A stretch of 64,000 nucleotides of DNA. It comes from M3007 sp964621185 (GTDB lineage Bacteria > Bacteroidota > Bacteroidia > Chitinophagales > Saprospiraceae). This document shows, one piece after another, positions 18,529-26,906 of this stretch (position 1 is the first letter of the stretch; every line of letters starts with the position of its first letter). The stretch covers positions 124,001 through 188,000 of the forward strand of contig CAZULM010000001.1 in the NCBI GenBank assembly GCA_964621185.1, written 5' to 3'. Both the position numbers and the translations under genes were made by a program. The notes beneath the pieces were generated by a model. The model was not told the DNA's origin. It did not search any database and was given only the letters and a program-made list of their open reading frames with translations.

Positions 18529-19641
18529 ATGCTTGAAACGTCCTACCGCCGGATTCTGCTGCTTCTTGTGGTGTTTTTTTCTGCCTGCACGGTCAACCGG
18601 CAGCCAATAGTTGAGCTGTACGCCACAGCTTTTTCCAAGCGGCCCAAGAACATCATACTGCTCATCGGCGACGGCATGGCGCTCCCGCAAGTCTCCGCCC
18701 ACATCTATTGGGAAGGAGTCGGGAAAACAATTTTCGAACAGTTCAAGGTCATCGGGTTCCATGAAAGCCATTCTTGCAAAGAATTAGTGACGGACAGTGC
18801 GGCGGGCGCCACCGCTTTTTCCTGCGGTCAAAAAACAAGCAACGGCGCCATTGGGGTGCTGCCGCCCAAAGACACGCCCTGCCCCACGATACTGGAAGAC
18901 CTTTGCAAGGCGGGCTACGCCACGGGCATGGTGGTCACTTGCACGGCCACCCATGCCACCCCGGCATCCTTTATCGCGCACCGGGAATTGAGGGCGTTCA
19001 CCGACGAGATCGCCCTCGACTATATGGACACGCCGTTCGACTGCCTCATTGCTGGCGGCGCTGCCAATTTCAACAACCGGCGCGACAAGGTCAATTTGGT
19101 GGACTCCCTCCGCCAAAAAGGATACGTGATCCGCCACGGCACGGGCTTCAAAAACCTGCCCCTCGACGGCAGCAAGCCTTTTGTGGTGTTTACCGCCGAA
19201 AACGAGCCGCCAACAGCATCCGGGGGCAGGAAATACCTCCCACCAGCTACCAAGCTCGCTTGCCAATACTTGAAGCGGCGCAGCGAAAAAGGCTTTTTCC
19301 TGATGGTTGAGGGCAGCCAGATCGACTGGGCAGGCCATGCCAACGACCGGAACTACCTGCGTGCCGAGATGGAGGATTTTGACAAAACCGTGCGCAATGC
19401 GCTGGAATTTGCCGCCGCTGATGGCGAAACCTTGGTAGTTGTCACGGGCGACCACGAATGCGGGGGGCTGGCACTGGTGCAAACAGCGGGAAAAAAGAAC
19501 TTCAACGCCGTTTTTTCCACTCGCCTGCACACGGCATCTATGGTGCCGGTATATGCTTACGGGCCGCAAGCGGAGTTGTTTTTAGGCACATACCAGAATA
19601 CGGAAATTTACCGGAAGATGCTGGAGGCGCTTGGGAAGTAG
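18529..19641 (+). CDS. Alkaline phosphatase (lipoprotein)
   Basis: The 370-residue enzyme belongs to the PhoA superfamily. Metal ligands begin with D48 in IILLIGDGM, and the catalytic serine is S90 in VTDSAAGATAFSCG, which becomes phosphorylated. TCTATHATPASF, EGSQIDWAGHAND and VVTGDHECGG carry the other zinc and magnesium ligands. A lipobox (VVFFSAC, Cys20) predicts anchoring to the envelope with ATG at 18529; an ATG at 18493 would add 12 residues. It removes phosphate from monoesters in the periplasm or at the surface. It is not linked to the pst operon at 44509-50347, and I see no Pho-box-like repeat before it. Confidence 0.92.
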   Translation: MLETSYRRILLLLVVFFSACTVNRQPIVELYATAFSKRPKNIILLIGDGMALPQVSAHIYWEGVGKTIFEQFKVIGFHESHSCKELVTDSAAGATAFSCGQKTSNGAIGVLPPKDTPCPTILEDLCKAGYATGMVVTCTATHATPASFIAHRELRAFTDEIALDYMDTPFDCLIAGGAANFNNRRDKVNLVDSLRQKGYVIRHGTGFKNLPLDGSKPFVVFTAENEPPTASGGRKYLPPATKLACQYLKRRSEKGFFLMVEGSQIDWAGHANDRNYLRAEMEDFDKTVRNALEFAAADGETLVVVTGDHECGGLALVQTAGKKNFNAVFSTRLHTASMVPVYAYGPQAELFLGTYQNTEIYRKMLEALGK

Positions 19642-19657
19642 GGGTTTGGGTTTCGGG

Positions 19658-20629
19658 TTAGTAGCCAAATTTTTGGAGGGCATTGTCGTCGTCGCGCCAG
19701 TTGTCGCGCACTTTTACCGTGAGCTCGAGGAACACTTTGGTCTTAAGGAAGCGCTCCAGGTCCATACGGGCCATAGAGCCGAGTTTTTTGATGGCGCTGC
19801 CGCCTTTGCCCAGTATGATGGCTTTTTGGGTATCGCGCATGACGAAAATGGAAGCCCGGATTCGGGCAATATCTTCCCCGGCATTGGTTTTGGATTCTTT
19901 AAAATCCTCTACGGCTACTTCTGTGGAATACGGTATCTCATCGCTGAAAAGGATGAGGATTTTCTCGCGGATGATTTCGCTGACAAAAAAGCGCTCCGGG
20001 CGGTCGGTGAGCTGGTCGGGGGGGTAGTACGGTTCGCCCTCGGGGAGATAGGAAATGATTTTTTCGAGTAAACCGGCCGCGTTTGGCGCTTTCAGGGCCG
20101 AGAGGGAAATCGCATCGGTTACCGGAATGCGCTTGCGCCACCAACCCGTCACATCCTGCGCGCGCTGTTCAGCTACCAGGTCGTTTTTGTTGAGGATCAG
20201 CAGAATCGGCACTTCCGTTTTTTTCAACACCTCAATCACCGGGTTGTCGTCTTCCAGCTCTTCCGTCAGGTCGAATACAAACAACATCAAATCGGCATCT
20301 TCCACGGTGCCTTCCACCGAGCGGTTCATGGCCTGGTGCATCTTGTAGTTCGGCGTTTTGACGTAGCCGGGCGTGTCTGAAAATACAATTTGAAAATCGT
20401 CGCCGGTGAGGATGCCGATGATGCGGTGGCGGGTGGTTTGGGGTTTATGCGTGATGATGCTCATGCGCTCGCCCACCAGCGCGTTCATGAGCGTGGATTT
20501 GCCGGCGTTCGGTCTGCCGATGATGTTGACAAAGCCGGAGCGGTGTTTTGGTTGTTCGTTGTTTGTTGTTTGTTGCTTGCCCGCCGTAGCTTTAGCAGAG
20601 GAGGGTTCGTTGGCTTCGCGCTTGGTCAT
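19658..20629 (-). CDS. era: GTPase Era
   Basis: Era binds 16S rRNA near its 3' end during small-subunit assembly. The 323-residue product has G1 GRPNAGKST, G2 THKPQTTRHRIIGI, G3 DTPGY, G4 NKND and G5 SALKA, then a KH domain with AIILGKGGSAIKKLG. The known fold begins at about residue 30 (GFVNIIGRPN). The first ~27 residues (MTKREANEPSSAKATAGKQ...) are not Era-like: they are encoded by intergenic repeat words. No ATG, GTG or TTG lies between these words and the G domain, so translation through them is needed. Another ATG lies 43 codons upstream (20758). Confidence 0.95.
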   Translation of the reverse strand: MTKREANEPSSAKATAGKQQTTNNEQPKHRSGFVNIIGRPNAGKSTLMNALVGERMSIITHKPQTTRHRIIGILTGDDFQIVFSDTPGYVKTPNYKMHQAMNRSVEGTVEDADLMLFVFDLTEELEDDNPVIEVLKKTEVPILLILNKNDLVAEQRAQDVTGWWRKRIPVTDAISLSALKAPNAAGLLEKIISYLPEGEPYYPPDQLTDRPERFFVSEIIREKILILFSDEIPYSTEVAVEDFKESKTNAGEDIARIRASIFVMRDTQKAIILGKGGSAIKKLGSMARMDLERFLKTKVFLELTVKVRDNWRDDDNALQKFGY

Positions 20630-20700
20630 TGGATTCGTTGTTTGTTGTTCGTTGTTTGTTGTTCGTTGGCTTCGTGCTTGGTTATCGTAAAATTCAGGAG
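20552..20700. repeat. GTTGTTTGTTCG / GGCTTCGCGCTTGG word-repeat block overlapping the era start
   Basis: Copies of GTTGTTTGTTGTTCG-like words flank a GGCTTCGCGCTTGG word at 20621-20635 and again near 20671. The latter word also appears at 37322-37335 and, inverted, at 37391-37404. A CCGTAGCTTTAGCAGAGGAGG word at 20584-20604 matches 22407-22427 with two changes. The era start codon lies within the block. Confidence 0.8.
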
Positions 20701-20797
20701 CAAATACAATAGCCAAGCAATACTCGGCCTTGGAGGGCCCAAACATTTGTGGCCTCATATTGAACAGGTTCAGGCGTTTTTAACGGAAAGATTGGAA

Positions 20798-21030
20798 TTT
20801 AAAAAAACTGACTATCCGCACATTGTACCCCAACGGCTTCCCTGTAAAATAGTTGATCTTGTTTATCGAAAGACGTTCCCGTGTACTTACTCGTCGGACG
20901 GCGAAAAGCCGTCAGACGAGGTCTCACGTGGTCTGACGGCTTTTCGCCGTCCGACCACTACGTTAACACTCAATTTCATTCATTCGCATTGCTCTTGGGG
21001 TACAATATGCGGATAGTCATTTTAAAAAAT
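20798..21030. repeat. Nested inverted-repeat element upstream of era
   Basis: Outer arms 20810-20833 and 20995-21018 (24 bp) differ at one base. Inner arms 20893-20917 and 20931-20955 are a perfect 25-bp inverted repeat around a 13-nt centre, and each inner arm is itself a small hairpin (GACGGC gaaaa GCCGTC). No ORF of note is inside. The design resembles a MITE or a structured RNA or cruciform. Confidence 0.75.
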
Positions 21031-21230
21031 ATGCTTGTGGCTAGGCATCCCGTTGACCGTCAGCATTTTGTATTTAAGAAGTTACAAAGATTGGCCCTCC
21101 CCGAGATGCCTGAAAACTCGCAAGTCTAAGAACAACTCCGTTTACATTGGCCCAGGTGCTGAAACACAAAAACCAAGGGTTAATTTCCGGCTGTGCAACG
21201 AACAACTAGCAACGAACAACGAACCTTCCA
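21031..21230. other. Intergenic stretch between the structured element and ribB
   Basis: No gene is seen. The right end (21190-21228) has CAACGAACAAC words, the complement of the GTTGTTCGTTG words in the era leader. Together with 20552-20700 they form a widely spaced inverted pair. Confidence 0.4.
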
Positions 21231-22457
21231 TCACCGCCCCCCCAATTCAATATTCTCCACCACTTCCAATCCGTAACCGATCAAGCCCGTTCTGGGGCGC
21301 GGGTGGTTGGTGAGCAGGCGAATTTTGCTGATGCCCAGGTCGCGCAGGATTTGTGCCCCCACGCCGAAGTCTTTTTTACCCATTGGTGAATGCAGTTCGA
21401 ATTTTTCAACCTGCCCTTCGTCATTCAGTTGTTTGTAGTGGTTGAGCTTGGCCAGCAGGCTTCCTTTGTCGCTCTGGCGCAAATACACAAATGCGCCACG
21501 TCCCTCCTCTGCAATGGTTTTCAGGGCCGTGTTGATTTGGGTGCCGTAATCTTCCAGCAAAGTGCCTAGAATGTCGCCTGTTTCAGAGGAAGAATGTACC
21601 CGTACCAACACCGGGTCTGATTCATTCCATTCGCCTTTTTTAACGACCAAATGGGTGTCGCCACTCGTGACATCGCTGTAGGCAATGGCTTCGAAGTCTC
21701 CAAAAACCGTTTTCATATTGGTGCTGAATTCGCGCCGGATCAGGCTTTCTGTCCGCATCCGGTACGCCACCAGGTCGTCGATGGAAATGATTTTTAAGTT
21801 ATGGGCCCTGGCCACTTCAACCAATTGTGGCAAACGCGCCATGGTGCCGTCGGGGTTCAGGATTTCTACCAAAACGCCCATGGGGTACAGGCCCGCCAAA
21901 CGCGCCAAATCGACGGCCGCTTCTGTGTGGCCGATGCGGCGCAATACGCCCCCCGGTTTGGCGCGCAAGGGGAAAATATGGCCTGGCCGGGCAAAATCGC
22001 TGGCTTTGGCTTCCGGGTTGGTGAGCCAGCGGTTGCCCATTGCGCGGTCGTAGGCGCTGATTCCCGTGGTGCAGCCATGGCCGATAAGGTCGATGCTGAC
22101 GGTGAAAGCTGTTTCGTGCAAGGCGGTGTTGGCGCTCACCATCAGATTCAGCCCCAGTTCGTCGGCGCGTTTTTCCTCCATGGGCGTGCACACCAGTCCG
22201 CGGCCATGGGTGGCCATAAAATTGATGATGTCGGGCGTGATGGTTTCCGCTGCGCACACAAAATCACCTTCGTTCTCGCGGTCTTCGTCGTCGACTACGA
22301 TGATCAATTTTCCAGCCCGGATATCTTCAAGGGCTTCTTCTATCGTGTTGAGTTGAAATTCTGGCACAGCGGGAACTGGAGTCTGACTGGTGGAAGGTTC
22401 AACCACCGTAGCTTTTGCGGAGGAGGCTGAACGCTGACTTGTATATGCTGAGAGCAT
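21231..22457 (-). CDS. ribB: 3,4-dihydroxy-2-butanone-4-phosphate synthase with a degenerate GTP cyclohydrolase II domain
   Basis: The 408-residue protein has an intact N-terminal RibB domain: VVDDEDRENEGDFV, FMATHGRGLVCTPM and GHTEAAVDLARLAG. It makes the four-carbon precursor of riboflavin from ribulose 5-phosphate. The C-terminal half aligns with RibA, but where RibA has SECLTGD...RCDCG the sequence reads SSSETGDILGTLLEDYGTQ, so the zinc-binding cysteines are gone and GTP cyclohydrolase activity is unlikely. The first ~35 residues (SQRSASSAKATVVEP...) include a dispersed repeat word. ATG at 22457 is chosen; an ATG at 22601 would add a hydrophobic leader not typical of this cytoplasmic enzyme. 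Confidence 0.92.
   Translation of the reverse strand: MLSAYTSQRSASSAKATVVEPSTSQTPVPAVPEFQLNTIEEALEDIRAGKLIIVVDDEDRENEGDFVCAAETITPDIINFMATHGRGLVCTPMEEKRADELGLNLMVSANTALHETAFTVSIDLIGHGCTTGISAYDRAMGNRWLTNPEAKASDFARPGHIFPLRAKPGGVLRRIGHTEAAVDLARLAGLYPMGVLVEILNPDGTMARLPQLVEVARAHNLKIISIDDLVAYRMRTESLIRREFSTNMKTVFGDFEAIAYSDVTSGDTHLVVKKGEWNESDPVLVRVHSSSETGDILGTLLEDYGTQINTALKTIAEEGRGAFVYLRQSDKGSLLAKLNHYKQLNDEGQVEKFELHSPMGKKDFGVGAQILRDLGISKIRLLTNHPRPRTGLIGYGLEVVENIELGGR
22404..22427. repeat. SSAKAT-coding repeat word within ribB
   Basis: CCACCGTAGCTTTTGCGGAGGAGG-type sequence matches 20581-20604 in the era leader. In both genes the minus strand encodes SSAKAT within an N-terminal extension. Confidence 0.7.
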
Positions 22458-22619
22458 TAATTTCGAATGTTGATGAAAGAGACTTTGGCAAATTCCCAAA
22501 ATATGGGCAAAGGTACTTCCTTGGATGGCACCTCCAAGCAGGATTGCGGAAAAAGCGATCACTAAAAACCACAGTGCATAAAACCTTCGTAGGTATGGCA
22601 ATGTTCAATATTTTACTTT

Positions 22620-22710
22620 GATTAAAGTGATTTGTATGATTTGAGTGAATAAAAACATCTGATTTTTAAATGATGATGCGAAAACGATTTTCACAACCAC
22701 TTTGCTTTGA
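22620..22710. repeat. TGATT-rich intergenic repeat, copy B
   Basis: The second copy of the 91-bp repeat seen at 15481-15571, in the same orientation. It occupies most of the gap between ribB and the TonB-dependent receptor gene and again begins near the 5' end of a leftward gene. Confidence 0.8.
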
Positions 22711-22728
22711 CAATAATAAAATGAAGGA

Positions 22729-24996
22729 ATGAAAAACAAACTGATACTCTCCACCGTATTCTTGCTATTCCACGCCTTAGCTATACTTGCGCACAACGGC
22801 TCCATCAATGGCCAAATCACCGAAAAGGGCAGCGGCATCGAATTGCCTGGCGCCGTCGTAAAGCTCAGCCCCTCGGATGCATACACCACGACGAACAGCC
22901 TTGGTTTCTTCAGCTTCCAAAACTTGGCTGCCGGAGAATACACCCTCACAATCACCTACTTGGGCTTTGAAACGAAAACTGTTGAGCGCATCAGTGTGCG
23001 CAATACCGAAACAACGACGATTCGAATAGAACTTTCTCCCGCGCCGCTGAACTTAAAAGACGTGGAAATCACCACCTCCGTCTCCCAGCCTTTCCAAAGC
23101 ATCAGCGAGCTCGACATCAAGACCCGGCCGATCAGCTCCACCCAGGATGTGCTGCGGGTTGTGCCAGGGCTTTTTATTGCCCAACACGCTGGCGGTGGCA
23201 AAGCCGAGCAGATTTTCCTGCGCGGGTTCGACATCGACCACGGCACCGACATCAACCTTTCGGTAGATGGAATGCCCGTCAACATGGTCAGCCATGCGCA
23301 CGGACAGGGTTATGCCGACCTGCATTTTGTCATTCCGGAGCTTATTGAAAAAGTGGAATTTAAAAAAGGGCCGTACCAGGCCGATGCGGGGGACTTTGCT
23401 ACTGCCGGCCTTGTGCGCTTCAAAACCGCTGACGCCCTCGACAACAGCTTGGTGAAAGTAGAGGCAGGCCAGTTTCAAACGGGCAGGGTCGTCGGCGCGT
23501 TCAACCTTTTGGGGAAAAACGCAGCCCGCCGCAACCGACATGCCTATATCGCTTCAGAAACCATGTATTCTGATGGCTATTTCGAACGCCCCCAAGGGTT
23601 CCATCGCTTGAACTTGTTCGGTAAATTCAGCGCTTTGCTCGACGACGAGCAAAAAATCAGCATTTCCGCTTCCGCATTTCAAAGTAACTGGGATGCTTCC
23701 GGACAGATACCGGAAAGGGCCGTCCAGCGCGGCCAAATTAGCCGCTTTGGCGCCATCGACATGACAGAAGGCGGCGAAACCAGCCGGTACAACCTCAATT
23801 TCGAGCACATCAAAAGCCTGAATACCAGCTCCCTGATCCGAAACCAGCTGTATTTCTCCGATTACGCCTTTACCCTCTATTCCAATTTTACCTTTTTCAA
23901 AAATGACCCCGTCAACGGCGATGCCATACGCCAAAGCGAGCACCGCCGATTGTTCGGCTACAACGGTTCCTTCACCCAGCAAGGCAGTCTGGCCGGCAAA
24001 ATGCTCGACACCGACATCGGTGTCTTCCTGCGCAGCGATGCCGCTGCCGACACGGAATTGTCGCGGGTAAAACAACGCCAAACGCGCACGGCAAGGCTGG
24101 CACTGGGCGACATCCGGGAAACCAGCACGGGCGCTTACCTTTCGGAAACCTGGCGCTTGAGCCGGCAGTTTTCCCTTAACGCCGCCCTGCGCTACGATCT
24201 TTTCCTGTTCTCCTACGACGACAAACTCGATTCCCTGTACGACCGCCAACAAGTATCGGCAGGGGTATTCAGCCCAAAACTCAACCTACATTTCGACCTC
24301 AGCCCGGCCTTGCGCCTCTACGCTGCCAGCGGCTATGGCTTCCATTCCAACGATGCCCGGGTAGTAGTGCCCCAAAATGGATTAAAAACGCTGCCCAAGG
24401 CCCTGGGGGCCGACCTGGGCCTGATTTTCAAGCCCCGCCCTACCCTACTGTTCAACGCAGCAGCCTGGTATTTGGCACTCGACCAGGAATTTGTGTATGT
24501 AGGCGACGAAGCCGTGGTGGAAGCTGGCGGCAGAACAGCCCGCTTCGGCCTCGACATTTCCGGCAGGGTGCAGGTGTACCGCACCTTGTTTGCCGATATA
24601 GACCTCACCTACGCGCATGCGCGCTCCATCGACGACCCGGAAGGCGAAAATTACATCCCCCTGGCGCCGCGTTTCACCGCTACCGGCGGCTTGAACTGGG
24701 ACAAAGGCAAGGGCTTCTTCGGCAGTCTCCGCTTTCGGCACCTCGCCGACCGGCCCGCCAATGAAGACAGGAGCGTCGTGGCGACAGGTTATTTTTTGCT
24801 GGATGCGGTGGCGGGCTGGAAAAAGAAAAACATGGAGTTCAGCTTGAGTGTGCAGAACTTGACCAATGTGGCCTGGAAAGAGGCGCAGTTTGAAACCGAA
24901 TCGCGCTTGCAGTTTGAGCCGGAACCTGTTACGGAAATTCACTACACGCCGGGATCGCCGTTTTTTTTGAAGGGTGGGATCAGCTTTCGGTTTTAA
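22729..24996 (+). CDS. TonB-dependent outer-membrane receptor of the DUF4331/HupE cluster
   Basis: The 755-residue protein has a signal peptide (ending near ILAHNG), a carboxypeptidase-regulatory-like domain (GQITEKGSGIELPGAVVKL, residues ~28-105), a plug domain (VLRVVPGLFIAQ, FLRGFDIDHGTDI, VDGMPVN, VEFKKGPYQADAGDFATAG) and a 22-strand-type barrel ending in GISFRF. The plug loop MVSHAHGQGYADLHF is histidine-rich. It differs from SusC proteins in length and plug sequence. It opens a same-strand series with a TPR protein, a HupE/UreJ-like protein and two DUF4331 proteins, which suggests import of a metal or metal complex; the ligand is inference. Confidence 0.92.
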   Translation: MKNKLILSTVFLLFHALAILAHNGSINGQITEKGSGIELPGAVVKLSPSDAYTTTNSLGFFSFQNLAAGEYTLTITYLGFETKTVERISVRNTETTTIRIELSPAPLNLKDVEITTSVSQPFQSISELDIKTRPISSTQDVLRVVPGLFIAQHAGGGKAEQIFLRGFDIDHGTDINLSVDGMPVNMVSHAHGQGYADLHFVIPELIEKVEFKKGPYQADAGDFATAGLVRFKTADALDNSLVKVEAGQFQTGRVVGAFNLLGKNAARRNRHAYIASETMYSDGYFERPQGFHRLNLFGKFSALLDDEQKISISASAFQSNWDASGQIPERAVQRGQISRFGAIDMTEGGETSRYNLNFEHIKSLNTSSLIRNQLYFSDYAFTLYSNFTFFKNDPVNGDAIRQSEHRRLFGYNGSFTQQGSLAGKMLDTDIGVFLRSDAAADTELSRVKQRQTRTARLALGDIRETSTGAYLSETWRLSRQFSLNAALRYDLFLFSYDDKLDSLYDRQQVSAGVFSPKLNLHFDLSPALRLYAASGYGFHSNDARVVVPQNGLKTLPKALGADLGLIFKPRPTLLFNAAAWYLALDQEFVYVGDEAVVEAGGRTARFGLDISGRVQVYRTLFADIDLTYAHARSIDDPEGENYIPLAPRFTATGGLNWDKGKGFFGSLRFRHLADRPANEDRSVVATGYFLLDAVAGWKKKNMEFSLSVQNLTNVAWKEAQFETESRLQFEPEPVTEIHYTPGSPFFLKGGISFRF

Positions 24997-25000
24997 GGGC

Positions 25001-25437
25001 TTCACCGCTGAGGACACGGAGGAATAAATTCACCACAGAGGGACACGGAGGTTCACAGAGGGGGTATCACCNNNNNNNNNNNNNNNNNNNNNNNNNNNNN
25101 NNNNNNNNNNNNNNNNNNNNNNNNNNNNNNNNNNNNNNNNNNNNNNNNNNNNNNNNNNNNNNNNNNNNNNNACAGAGGGCCCGGAGGAATTATCCACCAC
25201 AGAGGGACACAGAGGTTCACAGAGGGGGTATCACCACAGAGGGCCCGGAGGAATTATCCACCACAGAGGGACACAGAGGTTCACAGAGGGTTTCACAGAG
25301 GAATTATTGCTTTTTTCCTGTTTTGCCGAGAATGCGGCGAAGCCGCCCAAGTTTCCCTCTGTGAAAACCTCTGTGCAACTCCGTGTCCCTCTGTGGTGAA
25401 TTGTTCCTCCGGGTGGATTCTTCCTCCGTGTACTCTC
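25001..25437. repeat. CACAGAGG-word repeat array with inverted halves and 64-bp tandem unit
   Basis: To the right of the N run, a unit begins at 25172 and again at 25236, a period of 64 bp. A related, less regular copy stands left of the gap at 25030-25071. The words at 25358-25437 are the reverse complement. The true number of units is hidden by the gap. Confidence 0.85.
25072..25171. other. Assembly gap of 100 N
   Basis: Exactly 100 N bases, a conventional scaffold spacer, inside a tandem repeat. Its real length is unknown. Confidence 0.99.
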
Positions 25438-25551
25438 TGGTGGTACCCCCGCTGCGTTAACCCCTGCGCAAATCCGTGGTGATAAAAAAAACTACCACCC
25501 TGAAAACCAAAACTCCCCCAGCCTCGTAGATTTCCCGAAACATCAGAATTT

Positions 25552-26895
25552 ATGAAATCTACAACTTCCACCCGCAACATCCTCTACACTGGACTGGTAC
25601 TTTTTTGTGCCGCATTTGCCGCCGTTATATTTGTCAACGGCAAGAGCAAAAACACATTCCCCACCCTCAAAGAACGCTCAGGCGCCCTGGCACAAGCCAG
25701 CGAATGGGCAGAAACCCAGGCGACCTACAACAAAATTGTCGCCGAACTGGAAGCCAAGCCCGGCGATGCCCGCAACACCCTCAAGCTCGCCAAGACCTTT
25801 ATGAACGAAGGCCGCGCCACCGGCGATTTCACCTATTACAACAAGGCTGCCCTCGACCTGATTGAGTCAGTTTTGGCGAAAGACCCCAAAGACTTTGAGG
25901 CCATCGCTTTGAAAAGCATGATTTTCCTCTCGCAACACCGCTTCGCAGAAGGCAAAGCCATCGCAGAAGAAGCCATGCGCAGCAACCCGCACAATTCCTT
26001 TGTGTACGGCCTGCTCGTAGATGCCAATGTGGAACTGGGCGACTATGTCACAGCCGTCGATATGTGCGACAAAATGGTGAGCATACGGCCCGACATCCGT
26101 TCCTACTCCCGCATTTCCTACCTCCGCGAACTGCACGGCGAAGTGCCTGCTTCCATCGAGGCCATCCAGCAGGCCATAGCAGCAGGTATGCCTGGCCGGG
26201 AAGACACCGAATGGGCGCGTATGGTGCTCGCGCACTTGTACGAAGACAGCAATCAATTGGATAAGGCAGAAGAGCAGTATAAGGTATCCCTGCAGCACCG
26301 CCCCGATTATCCGTTTGCCCTGGCTGGCCTGGGCAGGGTTGCCCGATTCAAAAAAGACTATGCCTCGGCTGTGTCCTACTTCGAAAAAGCCAGCGGCGTG
26401 ATGAACGACGTGTCGTTTTTTGAAGAACTCGCTGAAATCTACCGGCTCAACGGTCAGGAAGACAAAGCTGTAAAATGCACCCGCATCACCACGGAAGCCC
26501 TGCTGGCCGACAATATTTCTTCCAAAAAAGACAAGAACCTGGGCCACAATGCCAATTACGAACTGGCCATACTGTACCTGAAAAACAACAATCCCAAAGA
26601 AGCCCTGGAATTTGCCCGCGCCGAATACCTGCGCCGCCCCCAGAACATGGACGCTTGCGAAACCTTCGCCTGGGCGCTGTACCAAAACGGACAATATGCC
26701 GAAGCCGCCAAGCATGTCAGCACCATGCTGCGCACCAATTCCCAAAAGCCGGAACGCTTAGTTCGCGCAGGCATCATGATGGCCGCCAACGGCCAGAAAG
26801 ATGCAGGCAAGTCCATGATCGCCAAAGGTTTGAGCCTAAAACCTTACATGGATGAAACCCTGGTAAAAACGGCAGAAACCATCATTAACGGATAA
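25552..26895 (+). CDS. TPR protein of the DUF4331/HupE cluster
   Basis: The 447-residue protein has an N-terminal hydrophobic segment at about residues 11-29 (LYTGLVLFCAAFAAVIFV), either a membrane anchor or a signal peptide, then helix pairs with TPR spacing throughout: ARNTLKLAKTFMNEGRATGD, AIALKSMIFLSQHRFAEGKAI, YPFALAGLGRVARFKKDYASA and FAWALYQNGQYAEAAKHV. TPR solenoids bind other proteins; the chain probably faces the periplasm. The gene ends 11 bp before the hupE-like gene, so the two are very likely co-transcribed. No enzyme motif is seen. Confidence 0.85.
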   Translation: MKSTTSTRNILYTGLVLFCAAFAAVIFVNGKSKNTFPTLKERSGALAQASEWAETQATYNKIVAELEAKPGDARNTLKLAKTFMNEGRATGDFTYYNKAALDLIESVLAKDPKDFEAIALKSMIFLSQHRFAEGKAIAEEAMRSNPHNSFVYGLLVDANVELGDYVTAVDMCDKMVSIRPDIRSYSRISYLRELHGEVPASIEAIQQAIAAGMPGREDTEWARMVLAHLYEDSNQLDKAEEQYKVSLQHRPDYPFALAGLGRVARFKKDYASAVSYFEKASGVMNDVSFFEELAEIYRLNGQEDKAVKCTRITTEALLADNISSKKDKNLGHNANYELAILYLKNNNPKEALEFARAEYLRRPQNMDACETFAWALYQNGQYAEAAKHVSTMLRTNSQKPERLVRAGIMMAANGQKDAGKSMIAKGLSLKPYMDETLVKTAETIING

Positions 26896-26906
26896 TCCTT
26901 ACCACC

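Larger units (their letters stand above)
24997..25551. other. Long repeat-filled gap with assembly gap
   Basis: No gene is seen. It holds CACAGAGGGACACAGAGG words (25010-25310), a 64-bp tandem unit, a run of N, and the complementary words (CCTCTGTG, CTCCGTGTCCCTCTGTGG) at 25358-25437. The last ~110 bp before the TPR gene look ordinary. Confidence 0.6.

Noticed and set aside
20390..21016. A 208-codon plus-strand frame across the era leader and the nested-repeat element
   Set aside because: Its sequence is made of translated repeat words and antisense era; no domain.
25172..25300. Possible CRISPR-like 64-bp periodicity
   Set aside because: The whole 64-bp unit repeats, so there are no unique spacers.
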